NCBI GenBank assembly: GCA_964485855.1
Contig: CAZAKI010000010.1
Span: forward strand, 1 to 57,387
Direction of reading: 5' to 3'
DNA from: UBA993 sp964485855
GTDB lineage: Bacteria > Bacillota > Dethiobacteria > DTU022
Length of the DNA stretch: 57,387 nt
The notes under the pieces were generated by a model that saw only the letters and a program-made list of their open reading frames with translations, ran no database searches and was not told the DNA's origin. The position numbers and the translations under genes are program-made. Of the stretch, positions 33,039 through 42,666 are shown piece after piece (position 1 is the first letter of the stretch; each line of letters begins with the position of its first letter).

Positions 33039-33427
33039 TGGCAACGGCTGTCAGGTTTACACTGTCAGGTCCAACTAATGTTGACTTTGATGAAGAAGAA
33101 ATCCAGGATGTTATTGTCCCCTGGGATCAAGATATTCAGGTTCAGAAAAATCAAACAATGCCTCCTTATATATTTACGGATGGCGAACAATGGGCAACGA
33201 TTATAATTTACTTTTTTGAAAAATACGATTCGACCAAAACAAGAATAGATCAGATAATTGACGCAGAAGAAGAAATGACTTTATACTATGCTTATAAATC
33301 ATTCCCATCAAAAACCTGTTCCGTGATTTACTATCCAGACGGAATGACGCATACTTATCAATACCATGTCGGCGGAGAACAAGCATACGGAGTTATTCAT
33401 AAATTAACCTTCTTAAAATCGAGTTGA
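33038..33427 (+). CDS. Minor tail protein
   Basis: 129 residues, its ATG overlapping the tape-measure stop. Beta-rich and acidic, just before the tail hub, where distal tail proteins lie. Too short for a full Dit. Confidence 0.5.
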   Translation: MATAVRFTLSGPTNVDFDEEEIQDVIVPWDQDIQVQKNQTMPPYIFTDGEQWATIIIYFFEKYDSTKTRIDQIIDAEEEMTLYYAYKSFPSKTCSVIYYPDGMTHTYQYHVGGEQAYGVIHKLTFLKSS

Positions 33428-33428
33428 T

Positions 33429-36400
33429 ATGCCAGCTTATACGACATTGCCGAGTCCATGGCAGACAGAACTTGAGAAGAAAACGGCTGCCAAGCCGATT
33501 ATTGAAATCGTCTACGATCCCGAAGATGAGGCAATACCTCTAAGTGGTAAATATGACATCGTTGAAATGACCCCGATTTCCAATACGAGAGAATTAGACA
33601 TTGAATGGATCGGGCGACCCGTTGCATTTGACATGATGTTGACCTTTAATGATCCAGACAATTTTTTCAATCCGACAAATTCAAATTCACCATTTTATAA
33701 TATAACTGGCGAGCTTTACGAAGACCATGCGTCGGGGGCGACTTCGATCAAGTTGCTTGATAAATCCGGCGTTTCATTTTCGGCTGGCAAGGTATTAACC
33801 ATAGATGACGGCACAAATAGCGAAGATATATATCCTGACAGTTTCACGGCTGCTTCGGGTTCTACCTATTATCACGAAATCACTTACAATGCAGGACTGA
33901 CTTATAATTATGCAAAAGGAACATATATTTACCCAAAATCGGCAGAGTTGAAAGAAGTTTTAGTGCGTATGCGAATGACGGGATGTACGTCAAAAGTGAC
34001 TTGCTTTTTGGGTAAATTGCTAAAACCGCCAGAATGCGAAAGCGGAAAGTCAACTCTTGTTGTGGTCGATCTTAAAAAAGAAGCATTTGATCGTATTTTA
34101 ACAGGTGCAGATTCTGATTCATCGCAAAAATTAAAAAGAATAGATACGGATGGAGTTCTTGCAAATTCTGTGTCTAAAAGTATTGCACAGGAAATAGATT
34201 ATATAGAATATTCTTCCGATGCACTTGTCCAAGCTGCGTGGGCCAGTAGTAGCACGGAAGCCAAACTTGATAGTTATGAGACAGGCGGGGGCACAGATTC
34301 GGCCCTCGGAGATGTGGGGGGAACTGAATACTGGTTGGGGGTGCGGTTTACCCTTGACGAGCCGATAACTTGCACAGCAGTTTCAACATATATTAATTCC
34401 AAAAATGGCGCGCCCACCGGAGACATGACCTTTCGGATTGAAACCGACGATGCCGACACTCCATCCGGTACGCTGGCAGATACCAATGCTACGGGCACAA
34501 TAGCCAACGGTTCACTTTCAACGGCTGCATGGAACAAATGTACTTTTTCAACCGCCTTTACTCTTCCCGCCGGGTCGTATTGGATAAGACTGAATATTCC
34601 CGATCAGGCAAACAATGTTTACTGGAATATTAACCGAAACGCAACGGGAACCGGAACGAATGCATACAGCACAGATCATGGTACGACATGGACAACGACA
34701 AAAAATTCCAATATCAAATATTATCGTGTATACGGTTATGCTTTGCAGTGTTTTTCAGAGTCAACAATAAAATCGCAAGGGCAATATTCCATGGAAGCTG
34801 TTGCTGCAGCAACGGACAGCCTTGACGAATATTTGACAAGGACATTCAGTACGGCCCTTGATATGTCCGGTCTTGATGAAATTACGTTTGATATTTATGC
34901 GTCAAGATCGGGTTCTAACTTAAAATTTGAGTTAGTTGATTCTGGCGGTACTCGCACGGAATATACGCCGTCAGTATCAAGCGCAAATACATGGGAAACG
35001 ATAACATGGGATATTTCGGGTGTTTCTGATGCAAATAAAGACGCAGTTAGTTCACTTGTCATAACGATAGCTAACGCCGATTCGGACAATACATTCTATA
35101 TTGATAATATATTTAATCCAGAATACAGGGCATTTGACCGAACGAAAGTCAAAGTATTTGATAATTGTAAACTGACGGAATGGACGGCCTCTTTTACGTC
35201 GAACACTGAATTTATTTTGAAAGCCGCAGATATAGGTGAAGGGGTTAATAGCGTAACTGATTTAACAATATATGGAATTTTGTCGGGCGCAGAACATCCC
35301 TTTAGATTCAACAATATATATGATATAGCCATTTACAAACATTATGCGATTATAACAAATGGATTCCAAGTAGACCCCTACTTAACTTGTATTATAATAG
35401 ATATTGAAGACCCACAGAACCCTCAATTTGTAACCAGCTTCGGCGGCAACGGCTCGCCCAATTATATGAATGGCGCGTATAAGCTTGCAGTTGAAAATAA
35501 TTATTTGTACGTATTGTCTTGGAATGATGATTATTTGAACATATACGACATATCGGATATTAGTAATCCAACAAGAACGGGTGGCATAGCTGTAACGGTT
35601 AGCGATACTCCTATTACTGGTGGAATGGTTGCAAAAGACGGATATGTATATGCTGTTGTTTGCGATAACGACTGGTTGAAAATATTTGATGTGCGTGATC
35701 CAACCAATCCAACACTTGCTTCAACATTTTCTGGTAACGGTGCACCCAATTACATGAATGGGCCACGCAATGTAAAGATTTATGGTGATTATGCCTATGT
35801 AGTTACTGAGGCAGATTTGTCGGTTAATATTATAGATGTTAGTGATAAAACAAATCCAACCATTTCGGGTGTACTACTATCAACCGATCTTGGTGATCCG
35901 CTCGATTTTTTTACATTACTTGATTTAGATATTAACGAAGACGCAACTTATTTATATACAACAACTATAAATGGACGATTTAATGTTATAGACATTAGCA
36001 ATAAAACCGCACCCTCGCAAACTTCCAATATCCAGGATGCCAACCCCCCGTATTTGTCAAGTGCATATTCTATACAATATAGAGATAATCGTTGCTATTT
36101 AGGCGCTTTTGGAGATAATGCGCTTTCAGTAATAGATGTATCCGATCCCACCGATCCGACCCATGCCGATATTTTAGTAGATGCAACTTATTTTTCGACT
36201 GGATATGCATTAAGACTCTATGGGGATTATGCTCTAATGGGGTCGTCGAGCAATTATAGTTTTATAACTGTTAGAATTACAACATCTGATACAAATTTAG
36301 TTGGCAACGAAAACATTCGTATCCCGTCGGATGCTTGGCAGGGTACAAGGGCAGATGGCGATACGGTTACATTTGCAACGGCCATTTCCTACGAAGACCA

Positions 36401-37451
36401 AAATATTGTACAATGCCTTTATGATATTTACGAGGATCATGCAGGGATAAGTAGTCAACTTATTGACCGTTCGAGCTATTTGGCAGACAGATATGTCGGG
36501 ACGCTCTTTGAAAATGCAAGCGCATCCGCAACAACAATCAAGGTAAAAATACTTGTTCCGATGTTGATTAAAACCGGAGAGACCCTGACAATCACAGAGG
36601 GATCAACAACCGAAGACGTGACCGTCAACACAGGCGTTGATACAAACAGCAAATACCCGCCGTATATTGACCTGACCGTTTCGGCTTTATCTAATTCTTA
36701 CTCTCCAGCCGCAACCGTGACATGGAAGCAGAGGTCTTCTCTCGATACCGACTTCTCCTGGGATGCCGAATATCATTATTTCGATTTGATGGATTATAAT
36801 ATTAAATATTCTCTTGATAGAGAGATGAAAATTTCACAAGGCATAGAGAGAATATCACGACACGGAGATTGTTTTACATTTACAGATAATTGGGGTGTCG
36901 AAAAAATCCATACCTTTAGGCCCCATTACAATAGCTCTGTCCCGACGATAGCCAAAGATACGAACCTCTGTCTACCGACCCCTACTATCCAGACAAAGGA
37001 AATGGTGAACGAAATCAAAGTCTTGTACGGTTATGATTATACAAATTCTAAGTATCTTTACGAATTGACTTATCCCGAATCAAGAGATGATAATAAAGGA
37101 TATATTCGGCACGGATTTGTAAGGCAGCGAATTCTTCGCCTCGCTGGTGTGTTCGATGAAGATTATGCAAAATCTATGGCAGCCCATAAATGGTTCATGT
37201 GGCAAAACGGCTTAACCGTTTTTAGGTTTAACACGACCCTGCAGGGCATGGTTTTGACTATAGGGGATCACGTCGATCTTGATTGTGACAATCCAGATAT
37301 TGATACCGAGATCGAAATAATCGGCATACCGAATATATCGTATTTAGGAAAATTTGATTTGTCGTTTTTGGCGTACGACGCAGAATTCATTTGGAATAAT
37401 TGGTTCCTAATCGAAGACAGTGGCATAGGAACTGGTAAAGTATTATGGTGA
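33429..37451 (+). CDS. Tail hub protein with inserted LVIVD beta-propeller
   Basis: 1340 residues. N-terminal 120 and C-terminal 250 or so residues look like tail-hub domains. Between them lie lectin-like beta domains (about 280-550, LDMSGLDEITFDIYAS) and, near 627-940, at least five LVIVD-type blades, each ending IYDISDISNPT or similar (IIDIEDPQNPQ, IFDVRDPTNPT, IIDVSDKTNPT, VIDISNKTAPS, VIDVSDPTDPT). The propeller could bind a host surface protein or glycan, making this the likely receptor-contact protein. Confidence 0.65.
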   Translation: MPAYTTLPSPWQTELEKKTAAKPIIEIVYDPEDEAIPLSGKYDIVEMTPISNTRELDIEWIGRPVAFDMMLTFNDPDNFFNPTNSNSPFYNITGELYEDHASGATSIKLLDKSGVSFSAGKVLTIDDGTNSEDIYPDSFTAASGSTYYHEITYNAGLTYNYAKGTYIYPKSAELKEVLVRMRMTGCTSKVTCFLGKLLKPPECESGKSTLVVVDLKKEAFDRILTGADSDSSQKLKRIDTDGVLANSVSKSIAQEIDYIEYSSDALVQAAWASSSTEAKLDSYETGGGTDSALGDVGGTEYWLGVRFTLDEPITCTAVSTYINSKNGAPTGDMTFRIETDDADTPSGTLADTNATGTIANGSLSTAAWNKCTFSTAFTLPAGSYWIRLNIPDQANNVYWNINRNATGTGTNAYSTDHGTTWTTTKNSNIKYYRVYGYALQCFSESTIKSQGQYSMEAVAAATDSLDEYLTRTFSTALDMSGLDEITFDIYASRSGSNLKFELVDSGGTRTEYTPSVSSANTWETITWDISGVSDANKDAVSSLVITIANADSDNTFYIDNIFNPEYRAFDRTKVKVFDNCKLTEWTASFTSNTEFILKAADIGEGVNSVTDLTIYGILSGAEHPFRFNNIYDIAIYKHYAIITNGFQVDPYLTCIIIDIEDPQNPQFVTSFGGNGSPNYMNGAYKLAVENNYLYVLSWNDDYLNIYDISDISNPTRTGGIAVTVSDTPITGGMVAKDGYVYAVVCDNDWLKIFDVRDPTNPTLASTFSGNGAPNYMNGPRNVKIYGDYAYVVTEADLSVNIIDVSDKTNPTISGVLLSTDLGDPLDFFTLLDLDINEDATYLYTTTINGRFNVIDISNKTAPSQTSNIQDANPPYLSSAYSIQYRDNRCYLGAFGDNALSVIDVSDPTDPTHADILVDATYFSTGYALRLYGDYALMGSSSNYSFITVRITTSDTNLVGNENIRIPSDAWQGTRADGDTVTFATAISYEDQNIVQCLYDIYEDHAGISSQLIDRSSYLADRYVGTLFENASASATTIKVKILVPMLIKTGETLTITEGSTTEDVTVNTGVDTNSKYPPYIDLTVSALSNSYSPAATVTWKQRSSLDTDFSWDAEYHYFDLMDYNIKYSLDREMKISQGIERISRHGDCFTFTDNWGVEKIHTFRPHYNSSVPTIAKDTNLCLPTPTIQTKEMVNEIKVLYGYDYTNSKYLYELTYPESRDDNKGYIRHGFVRQRILRLAGVFDEDYAKSMAAHKWFMWQNGLTVFRFNTTLQGMVLTIGDHVDLDCDNPDIDTEIEIIGIPNISYLGKFDLSFLAYDAEFIWNNWFLIEDSGIGTGKVLW

Positions 37452-37460
37452 GGTGATATA

Positions 37461-38057
37461 ATGCCGACTTATTCACAGGGTGACACACTTACGGTAGCGG
37501 TTGCAAACGCCTGGCCCCGAACAAATATGGCACAAGAAGATGCGGTCGGGTATAAAGTACCGCTAAGTGACTTTCGTTATGCAGATGGCTCAATACCCGA
37601 CACTACCGGAGCCGCCGGAAACCCCAAACTCGTTATGGGGGGTTACGGATCAGGAACGGGAATTTTCCAAGGCGAGGATGCGCAGGCAGCCACAAAGACG
37701 GAAACGCTGTATTTTGATTTTAGGCTTCCCGAATGTTACGTTGCAGGCCAAACCGTAACGGTATCTTTTTCTGCACGTTTCAACGATGCGGGGACAAACA
37801 CTGAAAACCCAAAGACGATAGATTGCGAAGCCTACGAAATCGCAGAAGCGGGAACGGCTGGAAGCGATATTTGTGCAACGGCAATCCAGACCATGACGGC
37901 TTCAATGGCAAGCTATTCGTTTACGATCACGCCCACCGGATTGTCGGCTGGTGATTTGTTAAGAGTATTTGTGCAAACGGCTTTGGCTGGTGATAGCAAT
38001 GGAGCCCTGAAAATGGAACTCGGTGGTGCAACAATGGCACTGGATATTAAGGGATGA
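37461..38057 (+). CDS. Tail-tip beta protein
   Basis: 198 residues after GAGGTGATATA. Gly/Ala/Thr-rich jelly-roll-like pattern, likely a carbohydrate-binding or structural module of the tip. Four-base overlap with the next gene. Confidence 0.45.
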   Translation: MPTYSQGDTLTVAVANAWPRTNMAQEDAVGYKVPLSDFRYADGSIPDTTGAAGNPKLVMGGYGSGTGIFQGEDAQAATKTETLYFDFRLPECYVAGQTVTVSFSARFNDAGTNTENPKTIDCEAYEIAEAGTAGSDICATAIQTMTASMASYSFTITPTGLSAGDLLRVFVQTALAGDSNGALKMELGGATMALDIKG

Positions 38058-38485
38058 GTACCGTATTAACATTTAAATATATTTCAGGCGGATCCGAAAC
38101 GACAGTCAGCTTTTCGGATTTAGAAGTCGATACCGTAAATATCATTACTCATCAAGAAACGGTGCTGAAACGACTTTGTAATAGACAGCCCGTACAATAT
38201 TATATAAATCCCGAATGGAAAGAGATCACGATTGATCTCATTAACCAAATAGATACGCATGATAATGTAGAAACTCTCAGGGATGTTACAAGTATTATGG
38301 CAATGTTGCTTTATGATTTAAACGGTACGCTACGTCAAAATATCGGAGTGAGAATAAATCCGAACCTCTCTTTATATTATTATGCGGGTGAAGAAGATGC
38401 AGAGAAAAAAATCAGATTACATCTATGGCAGGCGACAAGTGGGAAGGCGGTTGCTTTGTTGCCTTTATCCGGCGAGGTATGGTAA
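38054..38485 (+). CDS. Tail-tip protein of unknown function
   Basis: 143 residues, beta-rich with a central helix (RDVTSIMAMLLYDLNGT). Directly abuts the next gene. Confidence 0.45.
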   Translation: MSTVLTFKYISGGSETTVSFSDLEVDTVNIITHQETVLKRLCNRQPVQYYINPEWKEITIDLINQIDTHDNVETLRDVTSIMAMLLYDLNGTLRQNIGVRINPNLSLYYYAGEEDAEKKIRLHLWQATSGKAVALLPLSGEVW

Positions 38486-38767
38486 ATGGCATGGGATAAA
38501 GATGAAATTATCATACATATTGTAGACCCCGATACCGGCGATGATTATACATCAACAATCACGGTCGAGGTTTATCCGACAACTTCGGCCTATCCGACAA
38601 ACAAAGTGGCGTGTACGCAGTTATCGTCCTTGTATAGATATAAGCCCGTATCGGATTTAAATGAATATACGCATTATTGGATACGCTGGACGATTGGGGC
38701 GACAACGTATTACAAAAAACTAATTGCCAAAAACAGTGAACCGATGACGGGTGCAGACCCAGGATAA
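38486..38767 (+). CDS. Small tail-tip protein
   Basis: 93 residues starting right after the previous stop. Beta-sandwich-like (IIHIVDPDTGDDYTSTITVEV). No family. Confidence 0.45.
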   Translation: MAWDKDEIIIHIVDPDTGDDYTSTITVEVYPTTSAYPTNKVACTQLSSLYRYKPVSDLNEYTHYWIRWTIGATTYYKKLIAKNSEPMTGADPG

Positions 38768-38777
38768 GGAGGATAAG

Positions 38778-40337
38778 GTGAAAAAACGATATTTACTTTT
38801 AGCGTTTATTCCATCTCTGCTTTTCGGGCAAACGAAATGGATTAGAAATTATGGCAGTTTGCCTTACGCTTGGACAAGCCAGACTTACGAAGAAGCTGTG
38901 CCGAGTGATGCTTTTACGTTGGTTGATTCGGCATCCATTAAATTCAGGCTTGCGGACAACGGAGCTTGGGAAGTAATCATTTTAGATGAAGATGGAAATA
39001 CACACGCGATTGTAGATTCTATAGGTAATGTCGGTATTGGGACTGATAGTCCAAACAATTTATTACATTTAGAAAAAGACCAAAATGCCGCTACTGTTTT
39101 AGAGATACAAAATAATGATTCTGGGTCAAGCGCTTATGCTGGTATAGTTTTGGATTCTGATGGTGGAAATAACTCTATTATTTATCAGCCGAGTTCTGGT
39201 TATTCTGACTCTAATACTCAGGATAAACTTGTTTTGCAGGATTCAGATGGAATATTTATAAATACACCTTTTCCTGAATTTTATTCGTCTTCTGCAGCCA
39301 GGCCGTTAATATATTTTACTAATAATAATGATGATAATAATTCAGCTTTATTTTATTTCCGTAAACTTTCAGATTCACCGGCAGACGGTGATTATCTTGG
39401 TCAATGGCGTTTTTATGGAAATGATTCTGGCTTGAATGAGGACGATTTTGTTCAGATAGGGTTTAAAGCTTCTGATGTTACTAATGGGGATGAGGCTGGT
39501 CAAGAAACTCACTACATTGCTCATAATGGCACAGCACGGAATTATTTTGAAATGAATGGTTATAATGGTTCTGTAAATCAAGGATATATTGTATTTAACG
39601 AAGATAGTTATGATGTAGATTTCAGGGTTGAGTCAGACAATGATGCCAATGCGTTATTTGTCCGAGGGAGTGATGGTAACGTCGGCATCGGGACAAACGC
39701 ACCCGACAAAATACTTGAAATCAATGGAGCAAGCGGTGGGAATATACGCCTTACTTACAATGACGGTGATGGCAGTGCTACAAATTATGCGGACATTCAG
39801 GTCGGGAGCGATGGCGAGGTGTCTCTTACAACGGTTGATTCCGATGGAGCCGACGGAGATTTTACCCTATCCCTTGATGGTGATTTCAACGTAAATTCTC
39901 CGGTAACATCCGATGAAGAATTTACGTGGAATGTTGGAGCTTACGATTTTGTCACGGGGGGAACGTATATTGCAGCCGAGGCAGCCGTTCATCCAACCAA
40001 TGCAAATGATCCTATCTATGCACCGCTCAATATTCCGTTTAATCAATTCAGCGGAACAGTTGTAATTGACCAAATCACTGTTTATTACAACACCGACGGA
40101 AACGGAGATGACTTTGATTTAGCCCTTGTCCGTACCGATCAAGACGGAACGATTACAACTGACGAAGACGAAGACGATATTGGAAATGGAACTTCGGGAG
40201 CGCAAAACTCGACCTGCCTTGCTGCGGATTTAACATTAACCGACTTTGCGTATTATATCGAAATAGATGTGAACAATACCGATACGAATACAGACGTAAA
40301 AATCTATCAGATAAAATTTGAAGCGCATTTGGAATAA
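38778..40337 (+). CDS. Fibre-like protein with signal peptide
   Basis: 519 residues from GTG behind AAGGAGGATAAG. Signal peptide MKKRYLLLAFIPSLLFGQ. Contains two GNVGIGT..P motifs (about 84 and 305), which mark tail-fibre and fibre-tip proteins. No intramolecular chaperone domain is seen at the end. Position at the end of the tail module fits a tail fibre; the signal peptide is unexpected. Confidence 0.55.
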   Translation: MKKRYLLLAFIPSLLFGQTKWIRNYGSLPYAWTSQTYEEAVPSDAFTLVDSASIKFRLADNGAWEVIILDEDGNTHAIVDSIGNVGIGTDSPNNLLHLEKDQNAATVLEIQNNDSGSSAYAGIVLDSDGGNNSIIYQPSSGYSDSNTQDKLVLQDSDGIFINTPFPEFYSSSAARPLIYFTNNNDDNNSALFYFRKLSDSPADGDYLGQWRFYGNDSGLNEDDFVQIGFKASDVTNGDEAGQETHYIAHNGTARNYFEMNGYNGSVNQGYIVFNEDSYDVDFRVESDNDANALFVRGSDGNVGIGTNAPDKILEINGASGGNIRLTYNDGDGSATNYADIQVGSDGEVSLTTVDSDGADGDFTLSLDGDFNVNSPVTSDEEFTWNVGAYDFVTGGTYIAAEAAVHPTNANDPIYAPLNIPFNQFSGTVVIDQITVYYNTDGNGDDFDLALVRTDQDGTITTDEDEDDIGNGTSGAQNSTCLAADLTLTDFAYYIEIDVNNTDTNTDVKIYQIKFEAHLE

Positions 40338-40384
40338 ATCGCGCCAGAAGCGAAAATACCGCTAAAATCAATTGGAGGATGATT

Positions 40385-40600
40385 GTGGAAATAAAAGAAA
40401 TATGGCCTGCGCTTGGTGCTCCTATTGTTGGTTTAATAATGGGGATTTATCACAAATATATAATACACCCCCTATGTCAAAGAATTGATATTGTTGAAAA
40501 AGAAACTGTAAAACAAGGCGAAATGTTAGCTCGTATAGACGAACGGACAGAATGGATTAAAAACATTCTTGATAAAAAATATAATGGCAAAAAAAGATAA
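40385..40600 (+). CDS. Holin-like membrane protein (XhlA-like)
   Basis: 71 residues from GTG behind GGAGG (an in-frame ATG at 40379 overlaps that site). One N-terminal hydrophobic helix (LGAPIVGLIMGIY) then an amphipathic coiled coil (EMLARIDERTEWIKNIL), inverted relative to XhlA but similar in parts. Likely part of the lysis group. Confidence 0.45.
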   Translation: MEIKEIWPALGAPIVGLIMGIYHKYIIHPLCQRIDIVEKETVKQGEMLARIDERTEWIKNILDKKYNGKKR

Positions 40601-40751
40601 AATAATTCGCATCCTTGCCAACGACCCCGATTTTGGCAATAACGATATTCGGGAAGAGATCGAAACCGTCCTTGAATATCATGGCTATTTCTTTAGAGCG
40701 GAAAAACGCAATGGCGATGAATGGGAAATGATATTTGTAAAAGGTGATTAA
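40584..40751 (+). CDS. Small protein of unknown function
   Basis: 55 residues, ATG overlapping the end of the previous gene. Acidic helix and short strands (IREEIETVLEYHGYFFRAEK). No family. Confidence 0.45.
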   Translation: MAKKDKIIRILANDPDFGNNDIREEIETVLEYHGYFFRAEKRNGDEWEMIFVKGD

Positions 40752-41146
40752 TGATACTTAAAAGAATAGCTCAAAACAAACATGGAACTTTTGGAGTATT
40801 AATTGATAATAATATTCCCTTTGCCGTTACCCTTGAATTGCCGTGGAAAAATAATAAGCCGTTTGTTTCCTGTATCCCTGCCGGACATTATACCTGCCGA
40901 CGGACTATCCGCTCAAATGGAATGCACACTTATAAGGTGATGAATGTTTTAAACAGAACATCTATATTATTTCATTGCGCAAATACGATAGACGATCTTC
41001 TGGGTTGTATCGGAATAGCAGAAGAATATGGAGAATTAAACGGTAAACCCGCAGTCTTGTCAAGTGGGCGCGGATTTAAAGAATTTATGGAAAAATTAAA
41101 TGGAATAGATAAATTTAAACTTGATATAATTGATTGCATTTTATAG
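40751..41146 (+). CDS. DUF5675-like protein
   Basis: 131 residues. PFAVTLELPWKNNKPFVSCIPAG (about 27-48), YKVMNVLNRTSILFHCAN and DLLGCIGIAEEYGE match the DUF5675 phage family, whose members sit beside lysis genes and have a conserved His and Cys suggestive of cell-wall action. Best candidate here for a lysis enzyme, though activity is unproven. Confidence 0.6.
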   Translation: MILKRIAQNKHGTFGVLIDNNIPFAVTLELPWKNNKPFVSCIPAGHYTCRRTIRSNGMHTYKVMNVLNRTSILFHCANTIDDLLGCIGIAEEYGELNGKPAVLSSGRGFKEFMEKLNGIDKFKLDIIDCIL

Positions 41147-41165
41147 GTCACATGACCTATTTTTC
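41145..41165 (+). terminator. Terminator of the tail/lysis operon
   Basis: AGGTC / GACCT hairpin with a four-base loop, then ATTTTT. Starts at the stop codon of the DUF5675 gene. Confidence 0.65.
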
Positions 41166-41167
41166 GC

Positions 41168-41196
41168 TTGACTTTTAAAACATCTTTTTGTATATT
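41168..41196 (+). promoter_or_regulatory. Strong predicted promoter
   Basis: TTGACT, exactly 17 bases, TATATT. Shares CTTGACTTTT at the -35 and TATATTC(C)AA at the -10 with the promoter at 47189, so it is probably a phage promoter class. Confidence 0.75.
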
Positions 41197-41202
41197 CCAA
41201 AC

Positions 41203-41278
41203 ATGCAGGGAGAGGGAAGAAAACACAAGGCCAGAATCGGTGAGTCGTTAAGCGTCTCGGCAGATTCTGGTTTTTTTG
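41203..41278 (+). ncRNA. Predicted small RNA of about 75 nt
   Basis: Between a strong promoter and a terminator stem (CCAGAATC 41231-41238 with GATTCTGG 41263-41270, then seven T). No start codon with a ribosome site. Either an independent small RNA or a leader with an attenuator for the genes behind it. Confidence 0.5.
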
Positions 41279-41291
41279 TTTTGGGGGAATA

Positions 41292-41453
41292 ATGAAATTT
41301 TCCCACTATATTTTTTGCCTGACTCTGGGCCTACCCGTGACATTACTTGTTTTATGGCTTGGTTTCTTTTTTTATCTCTGGCTTATCTGGCCTCCGTGGA
41401 GACGGGTAGAGAAAGCAACGTGGAGGGATTACTGGCCTTTAGAGGGGGAGTAA
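41292..41453 (+). CDS. Small single-pass membrane protein
   Basis: 53 residues, GGGGG five bases before the ATG. One hydrophobic helix (GLPVTLLVLWLGFFFYLWLI) then a basic, Trp-rich tail. Probable membrane or lysis-related peptide. The overlapping frame from 41276 lacks a ribosome site and this pattern. Confidence 0.55.
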   Translation: MKFSHYIFCLTLGLPVTLLVLWLGFFFYLWLIWPPWRRVEKATWRDYWPLEGE

Positions 41454-41454
41454 C

Positions 41455-41991
41455 GTGAACAAGTCGAGTAAATTGTTAGCCTGCCCCGATGATTTGGTGA
41501 ATGAACATTGGGATTATATAGAGAAAGTATTAGAGAATTATGCAGGCAAACCAATGTATTTACACATGATTGAATTTCATTATAAAACCGCCTTTAAACA
41601 TGGTTGGAAACATGCCATACAAGAAAAGGCAGGCTTACGTGCCACAAGAGAGGAAGGTGACGTGACAGTAGACGAATTAACGGATTATGCATATAAAGAT
41701 TTAGACGAGTATGAAAAAATTGTCGGATTTGAAACAAATGAATCTTTCAGAATTGGTTGGACGATGGCACGGATAACAAATAAACAATTGAAGATACCAA
41801 CGGACACAGAAAGGCTCGACTGGCTGGAAGAACAGTATGGGCTTCACAGGGAAGTCGAAATTACCTATGTAGTCGATGGGTACGAGATTGAATTCACCCA
41901 TGACGGTAACCCGACGGACGGTAAGCGATACCACGGGAGGACGCTTCACGAGGCGATAGACGCGGCGAAAAGGGGGCAGCTGGATAAATGA
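41455..41991 (+). CDS. Unknown phage protein
   Basis: 178 residues from GTG behind GGGGGAG. Helical N-terminus with His/Lys (YKTAFKHGWKHAIQEKAG), and a C-terminal DTERLDWLEEQYGLHREVEI stretch common to small phage proteins of unknown role. Confidence 0.6.
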   Translation: MNKSSKLLACPDDLVNEHWDYIEKVLENYAGKPMYLHMIEFHYKTAFKHGWKHAIQEKAGLRATREEGDVTVDELTDYAYKDLDEYEKIVGFETNESFRIGWTMARITNKQLKIPTDTERLDWLEEQYGLHREVEITYVVDGYEIEFTHDGNPTDGKRYHGRTLHEAIDAAKRGQLDK

Positions 41992-42164
41992 AATTATATA
42001 AAGTACCCAATCACAGGGCGAGTAAGATTCAGGTGGTGGAATCATCGTCGCCCCCATCCGTTTGTTCTGTGTGCTGTGGTACGCCCGTCGTGGTGCGAGG
42101 ACACACGACACATTGGTATGAGTGCCAGAAGTGCGGTAAGGCATGTGACACACAGAACGGTTAA
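41988..42164 (+). CDS. Zinc-ribbon protein
   Basis: 58 residues in an ATGA overlap. CSVCCG and YECQKCGKAC (26-53) form a zinc ribbon. Unknown role. Confidence 0.55.
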   Translation: MKLYKVPNHRASKIQVVESSSPPSVCSVCCGTPVVVRGHTTHWYECQKCGKACDTQNG

Positions 42165-42181
42165 TAATAAAAGGAGTAAAC

Positions 42182-42283
42182 TTGAAAATGAACCGTAACA
42201 AAATATTCTATATTTACCTTTGTGCATTTGTTATTATAAGTTTCATCATACTAATCCTACAAGGAAAAGTTCCTAACTGGTAA
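42182..42283 (+). CDS. 33-residue membrane peptide
   Basis: TTG start five bases after AAGGAG (ATG two codons later). Basic N-terminus and one hydrophobic helix (FYIYLCAFVIISFIILIL). Typical of small phage membrane peptides. Confidence 0.45.
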   Translation: MKMNRNKIFYIYLCAFVIISFIILILQGKVPNW

Positions 42284-42309
42284 AATAAAAAAAGGGGGGG
42301 GCACTAAAC

Positions 42310-42663
42310 ATGAAAAGAGTATATGTGGCAGGGTCTTATTCTTCTAACAACGTTATACAGATTTTAGATAATATCCGTGAGGGAGTCCGGTTAAGCACAG
42401 AAGTTTTACTTGCTGGCTATGCTCCGTTTTCGCCCTGGCTTGATTATCATTTTCAGTTGATGCTTAGGCCTGGCGAAAAACTAACGATTGACGATTATTA
42501 CAAATATTCTCTTGCGTGGCTGATAAAAGCCGATGCCATTCTCATTGTTCCCAACAGCGATAATTCGGTCGGTACGCAAAACGAAATTGAAATTGCACAT
42601 GAATACAATATTCCGGTTTTCCATAGTCTTGAAAAACTCAACGAATATTTCCATAGGACGTGA
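42310..42663 (+). CDS. Nucleoside 2-deoxyribosyltransferase-like protein (DUF4406-type)
   Basis: 117 residues. VYVAGSYS at the start, APFSPWLDY (38-46), then LAWLIKADAILIVP and SVGTQNEIEIA (86-96), the usual conserved set including the catalytic-type Glu. May act in nucleotide salvage or in removing modified bases from pools. Confidence 0.65.
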   Translation: MKRVYVAGSYSSNNVIQILDNIREGVRLSTEVLLAGYAPFSPWLDYHFQLMLRPGEKLTIDDYYKYSLAWLIKADAILIVPNSDNSVGTQNEIEIAHEYNIPVFHSLEKLNEYFHRT

Positions 42664-42666
42664 TAG

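Noticed and set aside
41276..41458. 60-codon frame over the small membrane gene
   Set aside because: Its start lies in the terminator T tract and it lacks a ribosome site. The 41292 frame has both a ribosome site and a clean membrane helix.
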